Of a stretch of DNA of 64,000 bases, positions 53,376 to 63,974 are shown piece by piece; positions within the stretch are counted from its first letter, which is position 1; each line of letters opens with the position of its first letter. The notes below the pieces were generated by a model. That model saw only the letters and a program-made list of their open reading frames with translations. It made no database searches and was not told where the DNA came from. Source of the stretch: an uncultured Cohaesibacter sp. (GTDB lineage Bacteria; Pseudomonadota; Alphaproteobacteria; Rhizobiales; Cohaesibacteraceae); the NCBI RefSeq assembly GCF_963682185.1, contig NZ_OY821667.1:1532109-1596108 (forward strand), written 5' to 3'. Made by a program: the position numbers and the translations under genes.

Positions 53376-54380
53376 TCAGCTTTTCTTGAAGATATATTGT
53401 GTATGCTGGGAATAGGTCTCGCCCGGTTTGAGAACCGCAGACGGAAAGTCCGGATTATGGATGGCGTCTGGCCAGATCTGCGGCTCAAGGCAGAAACCGC
53501 CATGCTTGCCCATGGTGATGCCTTCAAGCCCCGGCATGCCCTCTTTCATATTCACGCCATCATAGGCCTGCACGCCCGGCTCCGTGGTCGTCACATCCAT
53601 GCTGACACCGGATTTGGGGCTGGAAAGGGTCGCAACCCGACGCAGAGCACCGCCAGCATCTGCGAGACAATAATTATTGTCGATCGCGGCAATGCTGGTT
53701 GCTTCGCCCACCCGCTTGGTGGCGCGGAAATCAAGGCTTGAACCCTCCACTGGCAAAAGCTTGCCCGTCGGGATGAGCTCGTCATTGACCTCCAGATACT
53801 GCTCGGCATCCACCTGCAGCATATGATCCATGACGGTTGGATCGCCATCAAGATTGAAATAGCTGTGATGGGCCAGATTGCAGAGCGTTGTGGCGTCCGT
53901 CGTCGCTGACATGGCCATATCCAGAACACCCCCTTCTAGAAGGGAATAGACAATCTTGATGGTCAGATTGCCCGGAAAGCCCATTTCACCGTCAGGCAAG
54001 GTGATGGACATATGCACGGCATTCTCTTCCACCTTATCAAAGGTCCAGACCTGAACACCCATGCCCTTTTTGCCACCATGCAGGGTATGCTTGCCAAGGA
54101 AGTTGGTATCCAGCTGATAGGTCTTGCTGTCCAGTTCCAGATGCCCATCGCGAATGCGGTTACCCACGCGACCGGCAGTCGCGCCAAAATGTGACCCATA
54201 GGCGAGATAATCTTCCAACTTTTCGAAGCCACACACCAGCGGCTTGTCATGCCCATCAAGACGCAGATCCTGAATGACCGTTCCATAAGACAGGATCTTG
54301 GCGGTCAGACCACCACCATGAATAGTCGCACGCTGCACCGGCGTACCATCCGGCATGACACCAAATTGTTCAACAGACAT
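53376..54380 (-). CDS. galM: Aldose 1-epimerase (mutarotase)
   Basis: 334 residues. Interconverts alpha and beta anomers of galactose and other aldoses. Seen: LSYGTVIQDLRLDGHDKP, GATAGRVGNRI, the HTLHGGKKGMGVQVW catalytic histidine region, NLAHHSYFNLDG with the second histidine, and the C-terminal CLEPQIWPDAIHNPDFP containing the catalytic glutamate. GAGG upstream of the start. Not in the gal operon 30 kb away but probably serves galactose, arabinose and xylose use generally. Confidence 0.94.
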   Translation of the reverse strand: MSVEQFGVMPDGTPVQRATIHGGGLTAKILSYGTVIQDLRLDGHDKPLVCGFEKLEDYLAYGSHFGATAGRVGNRIRDGHLELDSKTYQLDTNFLGKHTLHGGKKGMGVQVWTFDKVEENAVHMSITLPDGEMGFPGNLTIKIVYSLLEGGVLDMAMSATTDATTLCNLAHHSYFNLDGDPTVMDHMLQVDAEQYLEVNDELIPTGKLLPVEGSSLDFRATKRVGEATSIAAIDNNYCLADAGGALRRVATLSSPKSGVSMDVTTTEPGVQAYDGVNMKEGMPGLEGITMGKHGGFCLEPQIWPDAIHNPDFPSAVLKPGETYSQHTQYIFKKS

Positions 54381-54581
54381 AAGTGAGTTCCTCTAACCAG
54401 TAAAAACGGCGCAACAACTGTTGGCAATCGCCAGACAGCGCGCCTTTTGAAAATTCAGCGAAAGCCTATCAGACTTCGCGTTTGGAAAATTGCTTCAGAG
54501 CAAAGACCGGTAAAATTGCATCCCGCATCCCCACCACTTTAAGCCGCCATATCAATCAAGATGACGCAAGCCCTCTCCGGG

Positions 54582-57500
54582 CTAGTGACATTTCACCCCT
54601 TTGATCTCTTCCACCCGCTTCTGCACAGAAGCCAGATCGACCTTGCCGGTTGCCAGAACCGGCACCTCATCAATAATCAGCTCGGCTGGCACCAAAATGT
54701 CTGCCGCCCCATTGGCCTTGGCATGACGGGAGAATTCAAACAGATCAGCATCAGGTTTGTTGGTCACCAAAATGATTTTTTCGCCCTTCTTGGCATCGGG
54801 CAAGCGCGCCGCAGCCGATAGATAGTCTGGCCAGAGGTCAAAGGCCAACACTTCAACAGCTGCCAGCGACACCTTCTCTCCGGCGATGTCGGCAAAGCGT
54901 TTGGCGCGCCCGATAATCTTGATATAGCCCTCTTCATCGATGGTGACGATATCGCCGGTATCATGCCATCCATCCGGCGGCGGGATCACCTCTCCGGGTT
55001 TATCGGCACTCAAATAACCAACCATGACATTGTCGCCTTTGATGAGTAGCCGCCCGCCTTCCTTAAGGCCCGGCACAGGGCTGAGCTTGGTCTGAATGCC
55101 GGGCAAGGCCTTGCCCACGGTACCAACCTTGTTGAAGATCGGCGTATTGACAGCAATCACCGGCGCGGTTTCTGTCACACCATAGCCTTCCAGAAGCCGC
55201 ACCCCGAAGCGCTGCATGAATAGCTCCCGCGTCGGCGCCTTGACCGCTTCTGCGCCCGAAATGCAATAGCGCACGCTGCGGAAGTCAAACGGATGAGCGG
55301 TACGTGCATAGCCATTAAGGAACGTATCCGTGCCGAAGAACAACGTCGCATTGGTGCCGTAAACAAGCTCGGGAATGATCCGATAATGCAGCGGCGAGGG
55401 ATAGAGATAAACTGGTATCGCATGAATGAGCGGCAGGATCGTGCCCACTGTCAGACCGAAGCAATGGAACATCGGCAAGACGTTGAAGGCCACATCTCCC
55501 ATATTAAAGTCGATGGCTGCCGCCGCTTGCGCAATATTGGCCAGGAGATTCCGATGGGTCAGAATAACGCCCTTGGGCAAACCTTCCGAGCCGGAAGTGA
55601 AGAGAATGACCGCTGGATCATCGGCCTTGCGTGCAACCAGAGGCTTGGAACGATGCAGCAAACCGGAGAGTTTGTCCTTGGTGCCAGTCTTACCCCGGAG
55701 ATCATCCACCCAGACGATCTCCACATGCTCGGACAGCTTGGCGATCATATCCTCCAGTTTTCCCTGCTCTACGAATGTGCGCGATGTGAGCACGGATTTG
55801 AGCTGCGCCGTTTTACAAGACGAAATCATGTTGGCCACGCCCGTCGAGAAATTGAGCATCGCCGGAATCTTGCCTGCCGACATCAGCCCAAGGATCACGG
55901 CCGCCGTTCCCGTTGCGTTGGGCAGCAGCACCCCAATCCTTTCCTCATCCGCGAAATCGCGCTGGAAATGGGTTCCCAACACGCGGGCAGCCGTCAACAG
56001 GCGCCCGTAGCTCATCTGCCCCGCAAAAGGATCTTCAAGCGTCACACGCCGCATCCCCACGCCGTGTGCCACCTTGATGACATTTTCAAGCACCGTCATA
56101 TCCACGTCGGTGGTGCGCAACACAAGTTCAGACATCACCCGCTGCAGAGAAGCCCCCGCCGCCATGCGACGTCTGCGCCCCTTGAAACTGGGCGGCACCT
56201 GCAGCTTGACCGGTTCAAGGATCGTCACCTTGACCTTGGGGAAGAATTGGCGACGCACATTGCCCGGCTCGATGGCCGTTGAATAGCTGCGCTCCAACCC
56301 TTCAATGCGAATAGGCACAACCTTGGAGCCCGTCATCTCTGCGGCCATGGCAGCCACGTCATAAACCTTCATCAAGCCGCCGGTCGCTGAAACGCGCCCT
56401 TCAGGAAAGATCACAAGGGAATTGCCACTCTGCAAGGCATCAACCACGGCTTCTGTCGCGACAGGCTGGGAAGGTTCCAGCACAAGATATTTAAAGAAGC
56501 GCATGAAGGGATGCATCCACCAAGTCTTGGCCGTTTTCGCATCAATGGCGAAAATCGGCTCTTCCTCGGTGATGGCCATGGCCAGCGGCCCATCCAGAAA
56601 GCTCACATGATTGAAGGCAAGAATGGGTGACTTGCCTGCTTTCTCCAGATTTTCGCGCCCCTCCACTTCAAGACGCGAGAAAGTGCGAAACAGAATATTG
56701 ACCAGATCCCACAAGGGGTTGGTCGGCATATAGCGCACCATCAACCAGGCAACCACGATATTGGCGACGGCCAGAGTGGTAAAGACATGCGACGCGCTAA
56801 GCCCCACCGCCTGAAACGCGGCAACAGCAACGCCAGAAAAAACGATGAAACCGGCATTGAGAATATTGGCTCCGGCTACGACCCGCGCCCTGTGATCGCG
56901 CCGCGCCCAGCTTTGCAGGGCCGTAAAGCTGGGCACCACAAGCAAGGCACCGGAAATGGCAAGCCCCCCCAAATCAATCGCCACCCGAATGGCCGCAGTA
57001 TGGGTGAAGAAATCAAGAACGCTATCGGCAACAAGCGGCTCGCTAATCTGCGAAAGATTCCACGCCAGCTGCATGCAGAAAAAAGCCAGCAATGCGGCAC
57101 CAAATGGCGCTGGCAGCAGAACCACGCGTCCGGCACAGAGCCAAGCGGCGATGGCCGACCCAATGGCGACAGACACAGCAAAGACCACCGAATAGATGGT
57201 CACCACCAGCGGGCTACCGCCCATGACCTGATCAACGAAGCTGGGAACCAGCGCAGTGAGCACCGCCCCCATCAGCCAGAACCATGATATGAAAAGCGCT
57301 GTCGTCCAAAGCCTTTTGTCTTCACGCAGCTCCCTGACCAGACGAATTGTGGACCCCACAATATTGACAGACACCCGCAGATCAGGGTTGCTGAACCCCG
57401 TCTTGGGAATATGCCGGCTGATTAGCCAGCAGGCCAGAGCCAGTATCAGCATCACCGGCGCAAAGACCCGGGCATCAAGGCCATCATCAGCCACAAAACC

Positions 57501-57977
57501 GGCTGCGATTGTGCCTGCCAATATGGCAATGAAGGTTGCCCCCTCCACCCACGCATTGGCACCGGGCAGCTCCCGCCGCCCCATCAGATCAGGCAAGATG
57601 CCGTATTTGATGGGCCCGAACAGGGCTGAAATCACCCCGAAAAGAAACAGCGCCAGCATGGACACAGGCACCGAAGCCAGAATGATGCCCGCAACCGCCA
57701 CAAAAGCTGCCCCGATCTCGAATAGCTTCAACCGCTCGGCAAGCCACCCCTTATCATATTTATCGGCCAGTTCCCCTCCAAGGGCAGACAAGATGAGGAA
57801 AGGCAGCATGAAAATGGCACTCGCCAGCGTAATGAGCGAAGCGGCCTCGTCTCCCTGCAATTGCACAAGAATAAGGAAAACAAGGGAATAGCGCAGGAAA
57901 TTATCATTAAACGCAGAAAGAAATTGCGTCCAGAACAGAGGCGCAAACCGTTTCGATATCATCAGATGACGACGCAT
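54582..57977 (-). CDS. aas: Aas-type fusion: MFS lysophospholipid flippase, acyltransferase and acyl-ACP synthetase
   Basis: About 1130 residues. N-terminal MFS domain (about 5-390; FWTQFLSAFNDNFLRYSLVF start as in LplT). PlsC-type acyltransferase (about 415-620; HX4D motif in FNHVSFLDGPLAMA and FPEGRVSATGG). C-terminal AMP-forming acyl-ACP synthetase (about 650-1125; P-loop ILFTSGSEGLPKGV, later GYGVTETAPV and WHDTGDIVTIDEEGYI). It would flip lyso-phospholipids inward and reacylate them. The three-part fusion is known in proteobacteria. The start is uncertain: 57962, 57977 and 58025 are possible, none with a strong ribosome site. Confidence 0.9.
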   Translation of the reverse strand: MRRHLMISKRFAPLFWTQFLSAFNDNFLRYSLVFLILVQLQGDEAASLITLASAIFMLPFLILSALGGELADKYDKGWLAERLKLFEIGAAFVAVAGIILASVPVSMLALFLFGVISALFGPIKYGILPDLMGRRELPGANAWVEGATFIAILAGTIAAGFVADDGLDARVFAPVMLILALACWLISRHIPKTGFSNPDLRVSVNIVGSTIRLVRELREDKRLWTTALFISWFWLMGAVLTALVPSFVDQVMGGSPLVVTIYSVVFAVSVAIGSAIAAWLCAGRVVLLPAPFGAALLAFFCMQLAWNLSQISEPLVADSVLDFFTHTAAIRVAIDLGGLAISGALLVVPSFTALQSWARRDHRARVVAGANILNAGFIVFSGVAVAAFQAVGLSASHVFTTLAVANIVVAWLMVRYMPTNPLWDLVNILFRTFSRLEVEGRENLEKAGKSPILAFNHVSFLDGPLAMAITEEEPIFAIDAKTAKTWWMHPFMRFFKYLVLEPSQPVATEAVVDALQSGNSLVIFPEGRVSATGGLMKVYDVAAMAAEMTGSKVVPIRIEGLERSYSTAIEPGNVRRQFFPKVKVTILEPVKLQVPPSFKGRRRRMAAGASLQRVMSELVLRTTDVDMTVLENVIKVAHGVGMRRVTLEDPFAGQMSYGRLLTAARVLGTHFQRDFADEERIGVLLPNATGTAAVILGLMSAGKIPAMLNFSTGVANMISSCKTAQLKSVLTSRTFVEQGKLEDMIAKLSEHVEIVWVDDLRGKTGTKDKLSGLLHRSKPLVARKADDPAVILFTSGSEGLPKGVILTHRNLLANIAQAAAAIDFNMGDVAFNVLPMFHCFGLTVGTILPLIHAIPVYLYPSPLHYRIIPELVYGTNATLFFGTDTFLNGYARTAHPFDFRSVRYCISGAEAVKAPTRELFMQRFGVRLLEGYGVTETAPVIAVNTPIFNKVGTVGKALPGIQTKLSPVPGLKEGGRLLIKGDNVMVGYLSADKPGEVIPPPDGWHDTGDIVTIDEEGYIKIIGRAKRFADIAGEKVSLAAVEVLAFDLWPDYLSAAARLPDAKKGEKIILVTNKPDADLFEFSRHAKANGAADILVPAELIIDEVPVLATGKVDLASVQKRVEEIKGVKCH

Positions 57978-58133
57978 ACAGGCGAGCTTTCTTTTTGTAT
58001 TTTTGCCAAGCGAACGAATTATCATCGATGCCTGTTTGCCCAGACAGGCAAAGAGGCGATCAGAAGAAAAAGGGTAGCCCAAACTTTGAGCTACGCAAAC
58101 CGGCTCACGAGCGTTCTGGCCCGAAGCTTGCAC

Positions 58134-58567
58134 AAATCCACATCACAATATGGAGAAAAACTCGATTTGCAAAACAGTAATCGCACAATTCGCAAGCATA
58201 ACGAGCAGGTTGCACAATCTCGCGCAAGCATCTCCAGCGCTTTGCTAGATAAGCGCACGCCATCCATAGCCACAAAATATTGCAGACTGAGTCCAAAGGT
58301 CGGTTTTCCACCGTATTTCTGGATATCATGCATAATTATGCATAGAACGGATATCACCTCAGGGCTCTCCAGAGTATTGTTTTATCCCAAGACAAAGAAA
58401 CACCGATGGAAAGCAATCAGTCACAATCTGAGCCATTCATTTGGACTTCAATTTTCAATAGCTTATGATCGATTGCAAAGGCCAATTCAAACGCGACTTC
58501 TGGCATCATCAAAAAAGAGACCAAACCCGGACGCAACTGCCGATATAAACCAGCAAAGTAATCAGCA
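58134..58567. other. Divergent upstream region of aas and the ROK gene, no gene seen
   Basis: About 430 bases with only stop-interrupted or unrecognisable frames. It presumably carries the promoters of both divergent genes. Confidence 0.4.
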
Positions 58568-59806
58568 ATGAGAAATTCCATCAAAAAGACGTCACAGATC
58601 ACCGAACAAAGGAGTCAGGGGCGGAATCTGGTTTTTTCTCATATACGCAATAACTTTCAGGTTGCTCGCATCGATATCGCCAATGCCACAGGCATGAGCC
58701 CAGCCACCGTCACCTCCATCACGGCAGAGCTGATCGCAGCAGGCCTGATTGAAGAGGTGCAAAGAGAGGTCGAACCTGGGCAGTCCAAGCGCGGACGCCC
58801 CAGAGTGGACCTCAAGCTGCGTGGAGAATCCCACTTAGTGGCTGGCATGAAGCTGACCGGCCGCAGCATCAGCGCCGTTGTGCTTGATCTGGAAGGCAAG
58901 CAGTTGGGCAAGGCAAAAGTCCCCATGCCACGCCCGCCCATCGATCGCGCGGCCTTGTGCAAGCTTATTCCTCAAGTGGTGGAAACCGTGTCCACGGCTG
59001 CGGGTGTAAAGCCCGAAGATCTCTCCGCTGTCGGCATCGGCCTGCCGGGCACCATTCAGGCCACAGAAGGCTTCGTCGACTGGTGCCCCCTGTTTCAGGA
59101 ACAGGAATTCAATCTCAAGCAAATGATGGAAGAGATCATGCCGATGCCGGTGTTCGTTGAAAACGACGCCAACGCAGTCGCCATCGCCGAACTCTGGTTC
59201 GGATTTGGTCGGGATGTACCTGATTTTCTGGTTGTCACCATTGAGCAGGGTGTTGGTCTGGGCATTGTTCTGAATGGGGAAATTTTCCGCGGCACGCAAG
59301 GATTCGGTGCAGAATTTGGTCACACCAAAGTGCAATCCGAAGGAGCGCTCTGCCGTTGCGGACAGCGCGGCTGTCTGGAGGCCTATGTCGCCGATTATGC
59401 CCTCCTGCGTGAGGCCAATCTCTTCAAGCATTGGGAAGAAGGCACCAGCGAAGAGGAACGCCTCGTCCAGCTATTCGCCGCAGCAAAGGAAGGCGACCGG
59501 ATGGCCAAATCCATCTTCGATCGGGCCAGCCGCATGTTCTCCATGGGCCTTGCCAATCTGGTCAATTTGTTCGACCCCGCGATGGTCATCCTGTCTGGCG
59601 AACAGATGCAGTTTGACTATCTCTATGCACAGGCGGTGTTCGACAATGTCCGCTCCTCTACTATCCTCAAAGGGCACCACGAACCGGAAATCCGAATTCA
59701 TAAATGGGGTGACATGATGTGGGCGAAAGGCGCAGCAGCCTTTGCTCTGGAAGAGGTTGTCCGCATTTCTCTTGATCAGCTAGGAAGCTCTGAAGCGAGC
59801 ACCTAA
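58568..59806 (+). CDS. ROK-family transcriptional repressor, probable xylose regulator
   Basis: 412 residues. An N-terminal winged helix-turn-helix (VARIDIANATGMSPATVTSI, about residues 32-51) precedes a ROK sugar-kinase-like domain. This has IGLPGTIQATEGFV, FVENDANAVAIAELWFG, an EFGHTKVQSEG segment and the zinc motif CRCGQRGCLEAY (about residues 260-271). XylR/NagC-type proteins bind a sugar and release operator DNA. Placed directly before xylB-xylA, with a 24-bp perfect palindrome between them, it is probably the xylose repressor; sugar and operator are inferred. The ribosome site is weak. Confidence 0.88.
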   Translation: MRNSIKKTSQITEQRSQGRNLVFSHIRNNFQVARIDIANATGMSPATVTSITAELIAAGLIEEVQREVEPGQSKRGRPRVDLKLRGESHLVAGMKLTGRSISAVVLDLEGKQLGKAKVPMPRPPIDRAALCKLIPQVVETVSTAAGVKPEDLSAVGIGLPGTIQATEGFVDWCPLFQEQEFNLKQMMEEIMPMPVFVENDANAVAIAELWFGFGRDVPDFLVVTIEQGVGLGIVLNGEIFRGTQGFGAEFGHTKVQSEGALCRCGQRGCLEAYVADYALLREANLFKHWEEGTSEEERLVQLFAAAKEGDRMAKSIFDRASRMFSMGLANLVNLFDPAMVILSGEQMQFDYLYAQAVFDNVRSSTILKGHHEPEIRIHKWGDMMWAKGAAAFALEEVVRISLDQLGSSEAST

Positions 59807-59842
59807 ACAGACTTTATCCCTCTCTACAAATTAGCTCACGTT

Positions 59843-59866
59843 ACCGGTAATGATATCATTACCGGT
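59843..59866. promoter_or_regulatory. Perfect 24-bp palindrome upstream of xylB
   Basis: ACCGGTAATGAT followed directly by its exact complement, 20 bases upstream of the xylB -35 box and 36 bases after the ROK gene stop. The length and symmetry make it the best operator candidate in the window. The ROK protein is the likely binder, though a LacI-family regulator from elsewhere is possible. Confidence 0.7.
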
Positions 59867-59885
59867 GGATTTGAACGCACTCATC

Positions 59886-59914
59886 TTGATTTATTTTACA
59901 TACTAAAATAATAT
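59886..59914 (+). promoter_or_regulatory. Probable xylB promoter
   Basis: TTGATT (59886-59891) and TAATAT (59909-59914) are 17 bases apart, about 70 bases before the xylB ATG and 20 bases after the palindrome. Confidence 0.5.
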
Positions 59915-59985
59915 CTCCCGTAACGAACAACCCCTCAGATCCAGTCGTATAATCATAAATACGAGTCTCAAGGCGGGAGGAAAAA

Positions 59986-61434
59986 ATGTATTTGGGAATT
60001 GACCTGGGCACGTCCGGGGTCAAGGTGGTGGTCATGTCTGAAAATCAGCAGATCATCGCTTCGACAAACCAATCTCTTTCGGTGTCACGCCCTTCTTCAG
60101 GCTGGAGTGAACAGGACCCGCAGAGCTGGATTCTGGCCACTGCTGCAGCCTTTGACGATCTGGTTGCTTCCCATCCGGAAGCTGTCAAACAGGTACGCGC
60201 CATCGGCCTTTCCGGCCAGATGCATGGGGCTACCATGCTGGACGCAACGGACACGCCAATCGCGCCTTGCATCCTGTGGAATGACACCCGCAGCCATGAA
60301 GAAGCCGCAAGGCTTGATGCGACCCCCGGCTTTCGCGAGCTAACCGGCAACATTGTTTTCCCCGGCTTCACCGCCCCGAAACTGGCCTGGATGCAGGCCA
60401 ACAAGCCCGAGCTTTTTGACAAGATCAAAAAGGTGCTGTTGCCCAAGGATTATCTCCGCCTTTGGCTGACCGGCGACTATGTCTCTGACTATTCCGACAG
60501 CGCCGGCACATCCTGGCTGGATGTGGGTAAACGGGAATGGTCTTCCGATCTGCTGGCAGCCACCGGTCTGGACAAGTCCCACATGCCTGCCCTTGCCGAA
60601 AGCACCGAGAGCACCGGCACCATTCGCAAGGAACTCGTCGAGCGCTGGGGCTTTTCTGCTGATACCATCGTGGCGGGCGGAGCTGGCGACAATGCGGCTT
60701 CCGCGATCGCCACCGGTATTGTCGGCGAAGGCGATGCCTTTATCTCTCTGGGCACCAGTGGCGTGATCTATGCCGCCATTGACAGCTACCGGCCACTGCC
60801 TGAAAGCGCCGTGCACACCTTCTGCCATTCCACCGCCAATCACTGGTGTCATATGGCGGTCATTCTGGCTGCAACCGACGCGCTCAACTGGTACGCCAAA
60901 CTGGTCGGCTCTGGCGCAGCGGACCTCACCAAGGCCCTTGGCAATGAGGTGACCGCGCCCGGATCAGCATTGTTCTTCCCCTATCTCGGCGGCGAGCGCA
61001 CACCCCACAATGACGCCAATATTCGTGGCGGCTTCATCGGCCTATCCCATCCGGATGACCGGGTTGCCCTCACCCGAGCAGTCCTTGAAGGCATCTCCTA
61101 TGCATTCAAGGATGGCATCAAGGCACTGGAAGCGGCTGGCACCAGCCTGAGCCGCCTCATAGCCGTGGGTGGCGGATCATCCTCTGACTATTGGCTGTCA
61201 CTGCTGGCGACCATTCTGGACAAACAGATCGACCGGCCAACCGCCGGAGATTTTGGCGGGGCTTTTGGCGCCGCTCGTATGGGGCTTGTTGCAGACCAGA
61301 AGGGCGACCCTTCGGTTTTGTGCAAGATGCCCACCATTGAAAAAAGCTTTTATCCAAACAAGGCCCTGCAAGACAGCTTTGAAAATGTCTATGCCCGTTA
61401 CGCAGCCGCCTATTCATCCCTGAAGGATCTCTGA
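59986..61434 (+). CDS. xylB: Xylulokinase
   Basis: 482 residues, FGGY kinase: ATP plus D-xylulose gives D-xylulose-5-phosphate. Seen: [66 protein letters not shown] with the catalytic aspartate, [13 protein letters not shown] and GTSGVIYA. Strong ribosome site GGGAGG before the ATG. Two bases before xylA, so one operon. Complete length. Confidence 0.96.
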   Translation: MYLGIDLGTSGVKVVVMSENQQIIASTNQSLSVSRPSSGWSEQDPQSWILATAAAFDDLVASHPEAVKQVRAIGLSGQMHGATMLDATDTPIAPCILWNDTRSHEEAARLDATPGFRELTGNIVFPGFTAPKLAWMQANKPELFDKIKKVLLPKDYLRLWLTGDYVSDYSDSAGTSWLDVGKREWSSDLLAATGLDKSHMPALAESTESTGTIRKELVERWGFSADTIVAGGAGDNAASAIATGIVGEGDAFISLGTSGVIYAAIDSYRPLPESAVHTFCHSTANHWCHMAVILAATDALNWYAKLVGSGAADLTKALGNEVTAPGSALFFPYLGGERTPHNDANIRGGFIGLSHPDDRVALTRAVLEGISYAFKDGIKALEAAGTSLSRLIAVGGGSSSDYWLSLLATILDKQIDRPTAGDFGGAFGAARMGLVADQKGDPSVLCKMPTIEKSFYPNKALQDSFENVYARYAAAYSSLKDL

Positions 61435-61436
61435 TC

Positions 61437-62741
61437 ATGACAGACTTTTTCGGTTCCCTGTCCAAAATCAAATATGAAGGCCCGGAAAGCGATAATCCGC
61501 TTGCCTTCCACCATTACAATCCCGATGAGATCGTGATGGGCAAGAGCCTCAAAGAGCATCTGCGTTTTGCAGTTGCTTACTGGCACAGCTTTGCATGGGA
61601 AGGTGGCGACCCATTTGGTGGACGCACCTTTGATCGTCCATGGTTCGGCGATGAAATGTCCAAGGCGAAACTGAAAGCCGATGTTGCTTTCGAACTGTTT
61701 GACTTGCTGGGCGCTCCCTTCTTCTGCTTCCATGATGCAGACGTTCGTCCAGAAGGCAAGAACTTCGCTGAAAGCCTTTCCAATCTCAACGAAATCGTCG
61801 ACTATTTCGAAGAAAAAATGGCAACCTCCGAAACCAAGCTGCTTTGGGGTACTGCCAACATGTTCTCCAACCGTCGCTTCATGTCCGGTGCATCCACCAA
61901 CCCTGATCCGGATGTATATGCCTATGCCGCAGCAACGGTCAAAAGCTGTATGGATGCGACCCATCGTCTAGGCGGAGAGAACTATGTGCTCTGGGGCGGC
62001 CGTGAAGGCTATGAAACCCTGCTGAACACCAACATTGGCCAGGAACTGGACCATATGGGCCGTTTCCTCAACATGGTCGTGGACTACAAGCATAAGATCG
62101 GCTTCAAGGGCACCATTCTTGTTGAGCCGAAACCTCAGGAACCAAGCAAGCATCAGTATGACTTCGATGCAGCAACCTGCATCGGCTTCCTGCGCAAATA
62201 TGGTCTGGAAGGTGAGGTCAAACTGAACCTCGAACAGGGCCATGCCATTCTTGCCGGCCACAGCTTCGAACACGAAATCGCCGTTGCAGCTGCCGACAAT
62301 ATGCTCGGTTCCATCGACATGAACCGCAACGACTATCAGTCTGGCTGGGATACCGACCAGTTCCCGAACAACACCCCTGAAGTGGCTCTGGCTTACTTCC
62401 ACATCCTCAAATCAGGTGGCTTCACGACAGGCGGCACCAACTTTGACGCCAAACTGCGCCGTCAGTCGCTGGATGCAGAAGATCTGGTTGCCGGTCATAT
62501 CGGTGGCATGGATATCTGCGCCCGCGGCCTCAAGGCTGCTGCTGCCATGCTCGAAGATGGCGGTATGGAAGCGGCTCTCAAAGAGCGCTATGCCGACTGG
62601 GACAAAGACGTCAACAAGGACATGCTGGCAAACGGTACGCTGGAAAGCATTTTCGAGCGCGTTCTCAAAGACGACATCAATCCAGAGCCTCGCTCCGGTA
62701 AACAAGAAAAACTGGAAAACCTGGTCAACCGGTTCGTTTGA
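61437..62741 (+). CDS. xylA: Xylose isomerase
   Basis: 434 residues, the long (class II) form. Interconverts D-xylose and D-xylulose with Mg or Mn. Seen: [14 protein letters not shown], the catalytic histidine in [52 protein letters not shown] with metal glutamate, [12 protein letters not shown] and [17 protein letters not shown] with metal aspartates. Followed by a terminator. Its product flows to xylB. Confidence 0.97.
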   Translation: MTDFFGSLSKIKYEGPESDNPLAFHHYNPDEIVMGKSLKEHLRFAVAYWHSFAWEGGDPFGGRTFDRPWFGDEMSKAKLKADVAFELFDLLGAPFFCFHDADVRPEGKNFAESLSNLNEIVDYFEEKMATSETKLLWGTANMFSNRRFMSGASTNPDPDVYAYAAATVKSCMDATHRLGGENYVLWGGREGYETLLNTNIGQELDHMGRFLNMVVDYKHKIGFKGTILVEPKPQEPSKHQYDFDAATCIGFLRKYGLEGEVKLNLEQGHAILAGHSFEHEIAVAAADNMLGSIDMNRNDYQSGWDTDQFPNNTPEVALAYFHILKSGGFTTGGTNFDAKLRRQSLDAEDLVAGHIGGMDICARGLKAAAAMLEDGGMEAALKERYADWDKDVNKDMLANGTLESIFERVLKDDINPEPRSGKQEKLENLVNRFV

Positions 62742-62770
62742 TAGAAATCCAGTCCTCCTCCCGAAAACTG

Positions 62771-62803
62771 AAAACGGAGCGGCCACGCCGCCCCGTTTTT
62801 TTT
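62771..62803 (+). terminator. Terminator after xylA
   Basis: ACGG-A-GCGGC pairs with GCCGC-C-CCGT around CAC, followed by eight Ts (62796-62803). Confidence 0.9.
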
Positions 62804-62918
62804 CTTGCCCCATTTGCTCATCTGGCAGTTTGGTTTCTTCGGCTCTTTCGCATCAGAAGGAAAAGAAGACCGAATGAGCAACACGGCGCCTCCTGCAAAC
62901 AGCAGAGTGATTGCTTCA

Positions 62919-63974
62919 TCATTCACGCGGCAAAGCCAGCCCTGCCTCATCAAAGAAATGCAGCTTGTCAGGATTGAAAATCAGCCCGACCTCATCGCCC
63001 GGTTCCACAGCGGCATCACCATCAAGGCGCACACCAATAGCACCGAGCCCGCCACAATCGACCAGCAGATGGGTATCCGAGCCGAGATATTCGACAATAT
63101 CAACCACGCCGTCGCACTGGCCCTCGCCCTTCTCGCCTATCGAAATGGCTTCAGGCCGCACACCGATATGGCTGGCCACGCCGGGCTGGGTTTGCGAGCC
63201 GCCGCGCGCGCCTTCCAGCAGGTAATTATCTCCTTGGGTCGTGCAAGGCATGATATTCATCTTCGGCGAGCCGATAAACTGAGCCACAAACAGGTTCCCC
63301 GGCCGTTCATAGAGCGTGCGCGGTGAGCCGACCTGCTCGATAATACCATCGCGCAACACCACGATACGGTCAGCCAGCGTCATGGCTTCCACCTGATCGT
63401 GGGTCACATAGATCATGGTCGCCTTCAGCTCCCGATGCAGCTTGGCCAGCTCGTAACGCATTTCCACCCGCAGCGCAGCATCAAGGTTCGATAGAGGTTC
63501 GTCAAACATGAAGGCCGTCGGATTACGCACGATGGATCGGCCAATGGCAACGCGCTGGCGCTGCCCGCCGGAAAGCTCCTTGGGCTTGCGATCGAGATAA
63601 GTCTCCAGCTTCAGCGCACGCGCCGCTTCATTGACCTTTTCCTCGATCTCAGCCTTGGGCGTTCCCGCCGTTTTCAGGCCGAAGCCCATATTGTCGCGCA
63701 CATTCATATGCGGATAAAGCGCATAGGACTGGAACACCATGGCCAGCCCGCGAGAGGCTGGTGGGTCGGCGGTGACATTGCGCCCCTCAATCAGTATCTC
63801 ACCGCGAGAGCACTCCTCCAGTCCCGCGATGGTTCTGAGCAAGGTGGATTTGCCACAGCCCGATGGTCCGACAAAAATGATGAACTCCCCCTCCTCGATG
63901 GCCAGATCAACGCCTTTGATGACTTGCAGTTCACCAAACCATTTCTCTACCGCCTTGAGTTCAATCGATGCCAT
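62919..63974 (-). CDS. Sugar ABC transporter ATP-binding protein (UgpC/MsmK type)
   Basis: About 351 residues from the ATG with GGGGAGG eight bases upstream. One ABC domain with Walker [10 protein letters not shown] (about 38-46), Q-loop [12 protein letters not shown], signature [12 protein letters not shown], Walker [12 protein letters not shown] and switch [14 protein letters not shown]-terminal regulatory TOBE/OB domain (about 240-350, with [10 protein letters not shown] and GSDTHLLV) follows. It energises carbohydrate importers of the CUT1 type. The permeases and binding protein expected upstream on the minus strand are outside the window, so the sugar is unknown; a xylose, xyloside or related carbohydrate is possible from the neighbours. 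Confidence 0.93.
   Translation of the reverse strand: MASIELKAVEKWFGELQVIKGVDLAIEEGEFIIFVGPSGCGKSTLLRTIAGLEECSRGEILIEGRNVTADPPASRGLAMVFQSYALYPHMNVRDNMGFGLKTAGTPKAEIEEKVNEAARALKLETYLDRKPKELSGGQRQRVAIGRSIVRNPTAFMFDEPLSNLDAALRVEMRYELAKLHRELKATMIYVTHDQVEAMTLADRIVVLRDGIIEQVGSPRTLYERPGNLFVAQFIGSPKMNIMPCTTQGDNYLLEGARGGSQTQPGVASHIGVRPEAISIGEKGEGQCDGVVDIVEYLGSDTHLLVDCGGLGAIGVRLDGDAAVEPGDEVGLIFNPDKLHFFDEAGLALPRE

Noticed and set aside
57861-58571. A 236-codon plus-strand frame between aas and the ROK gene
   Set aside because: Starts inside aas on the opposite strand, has no ribosome site and an unprotein-like composition.
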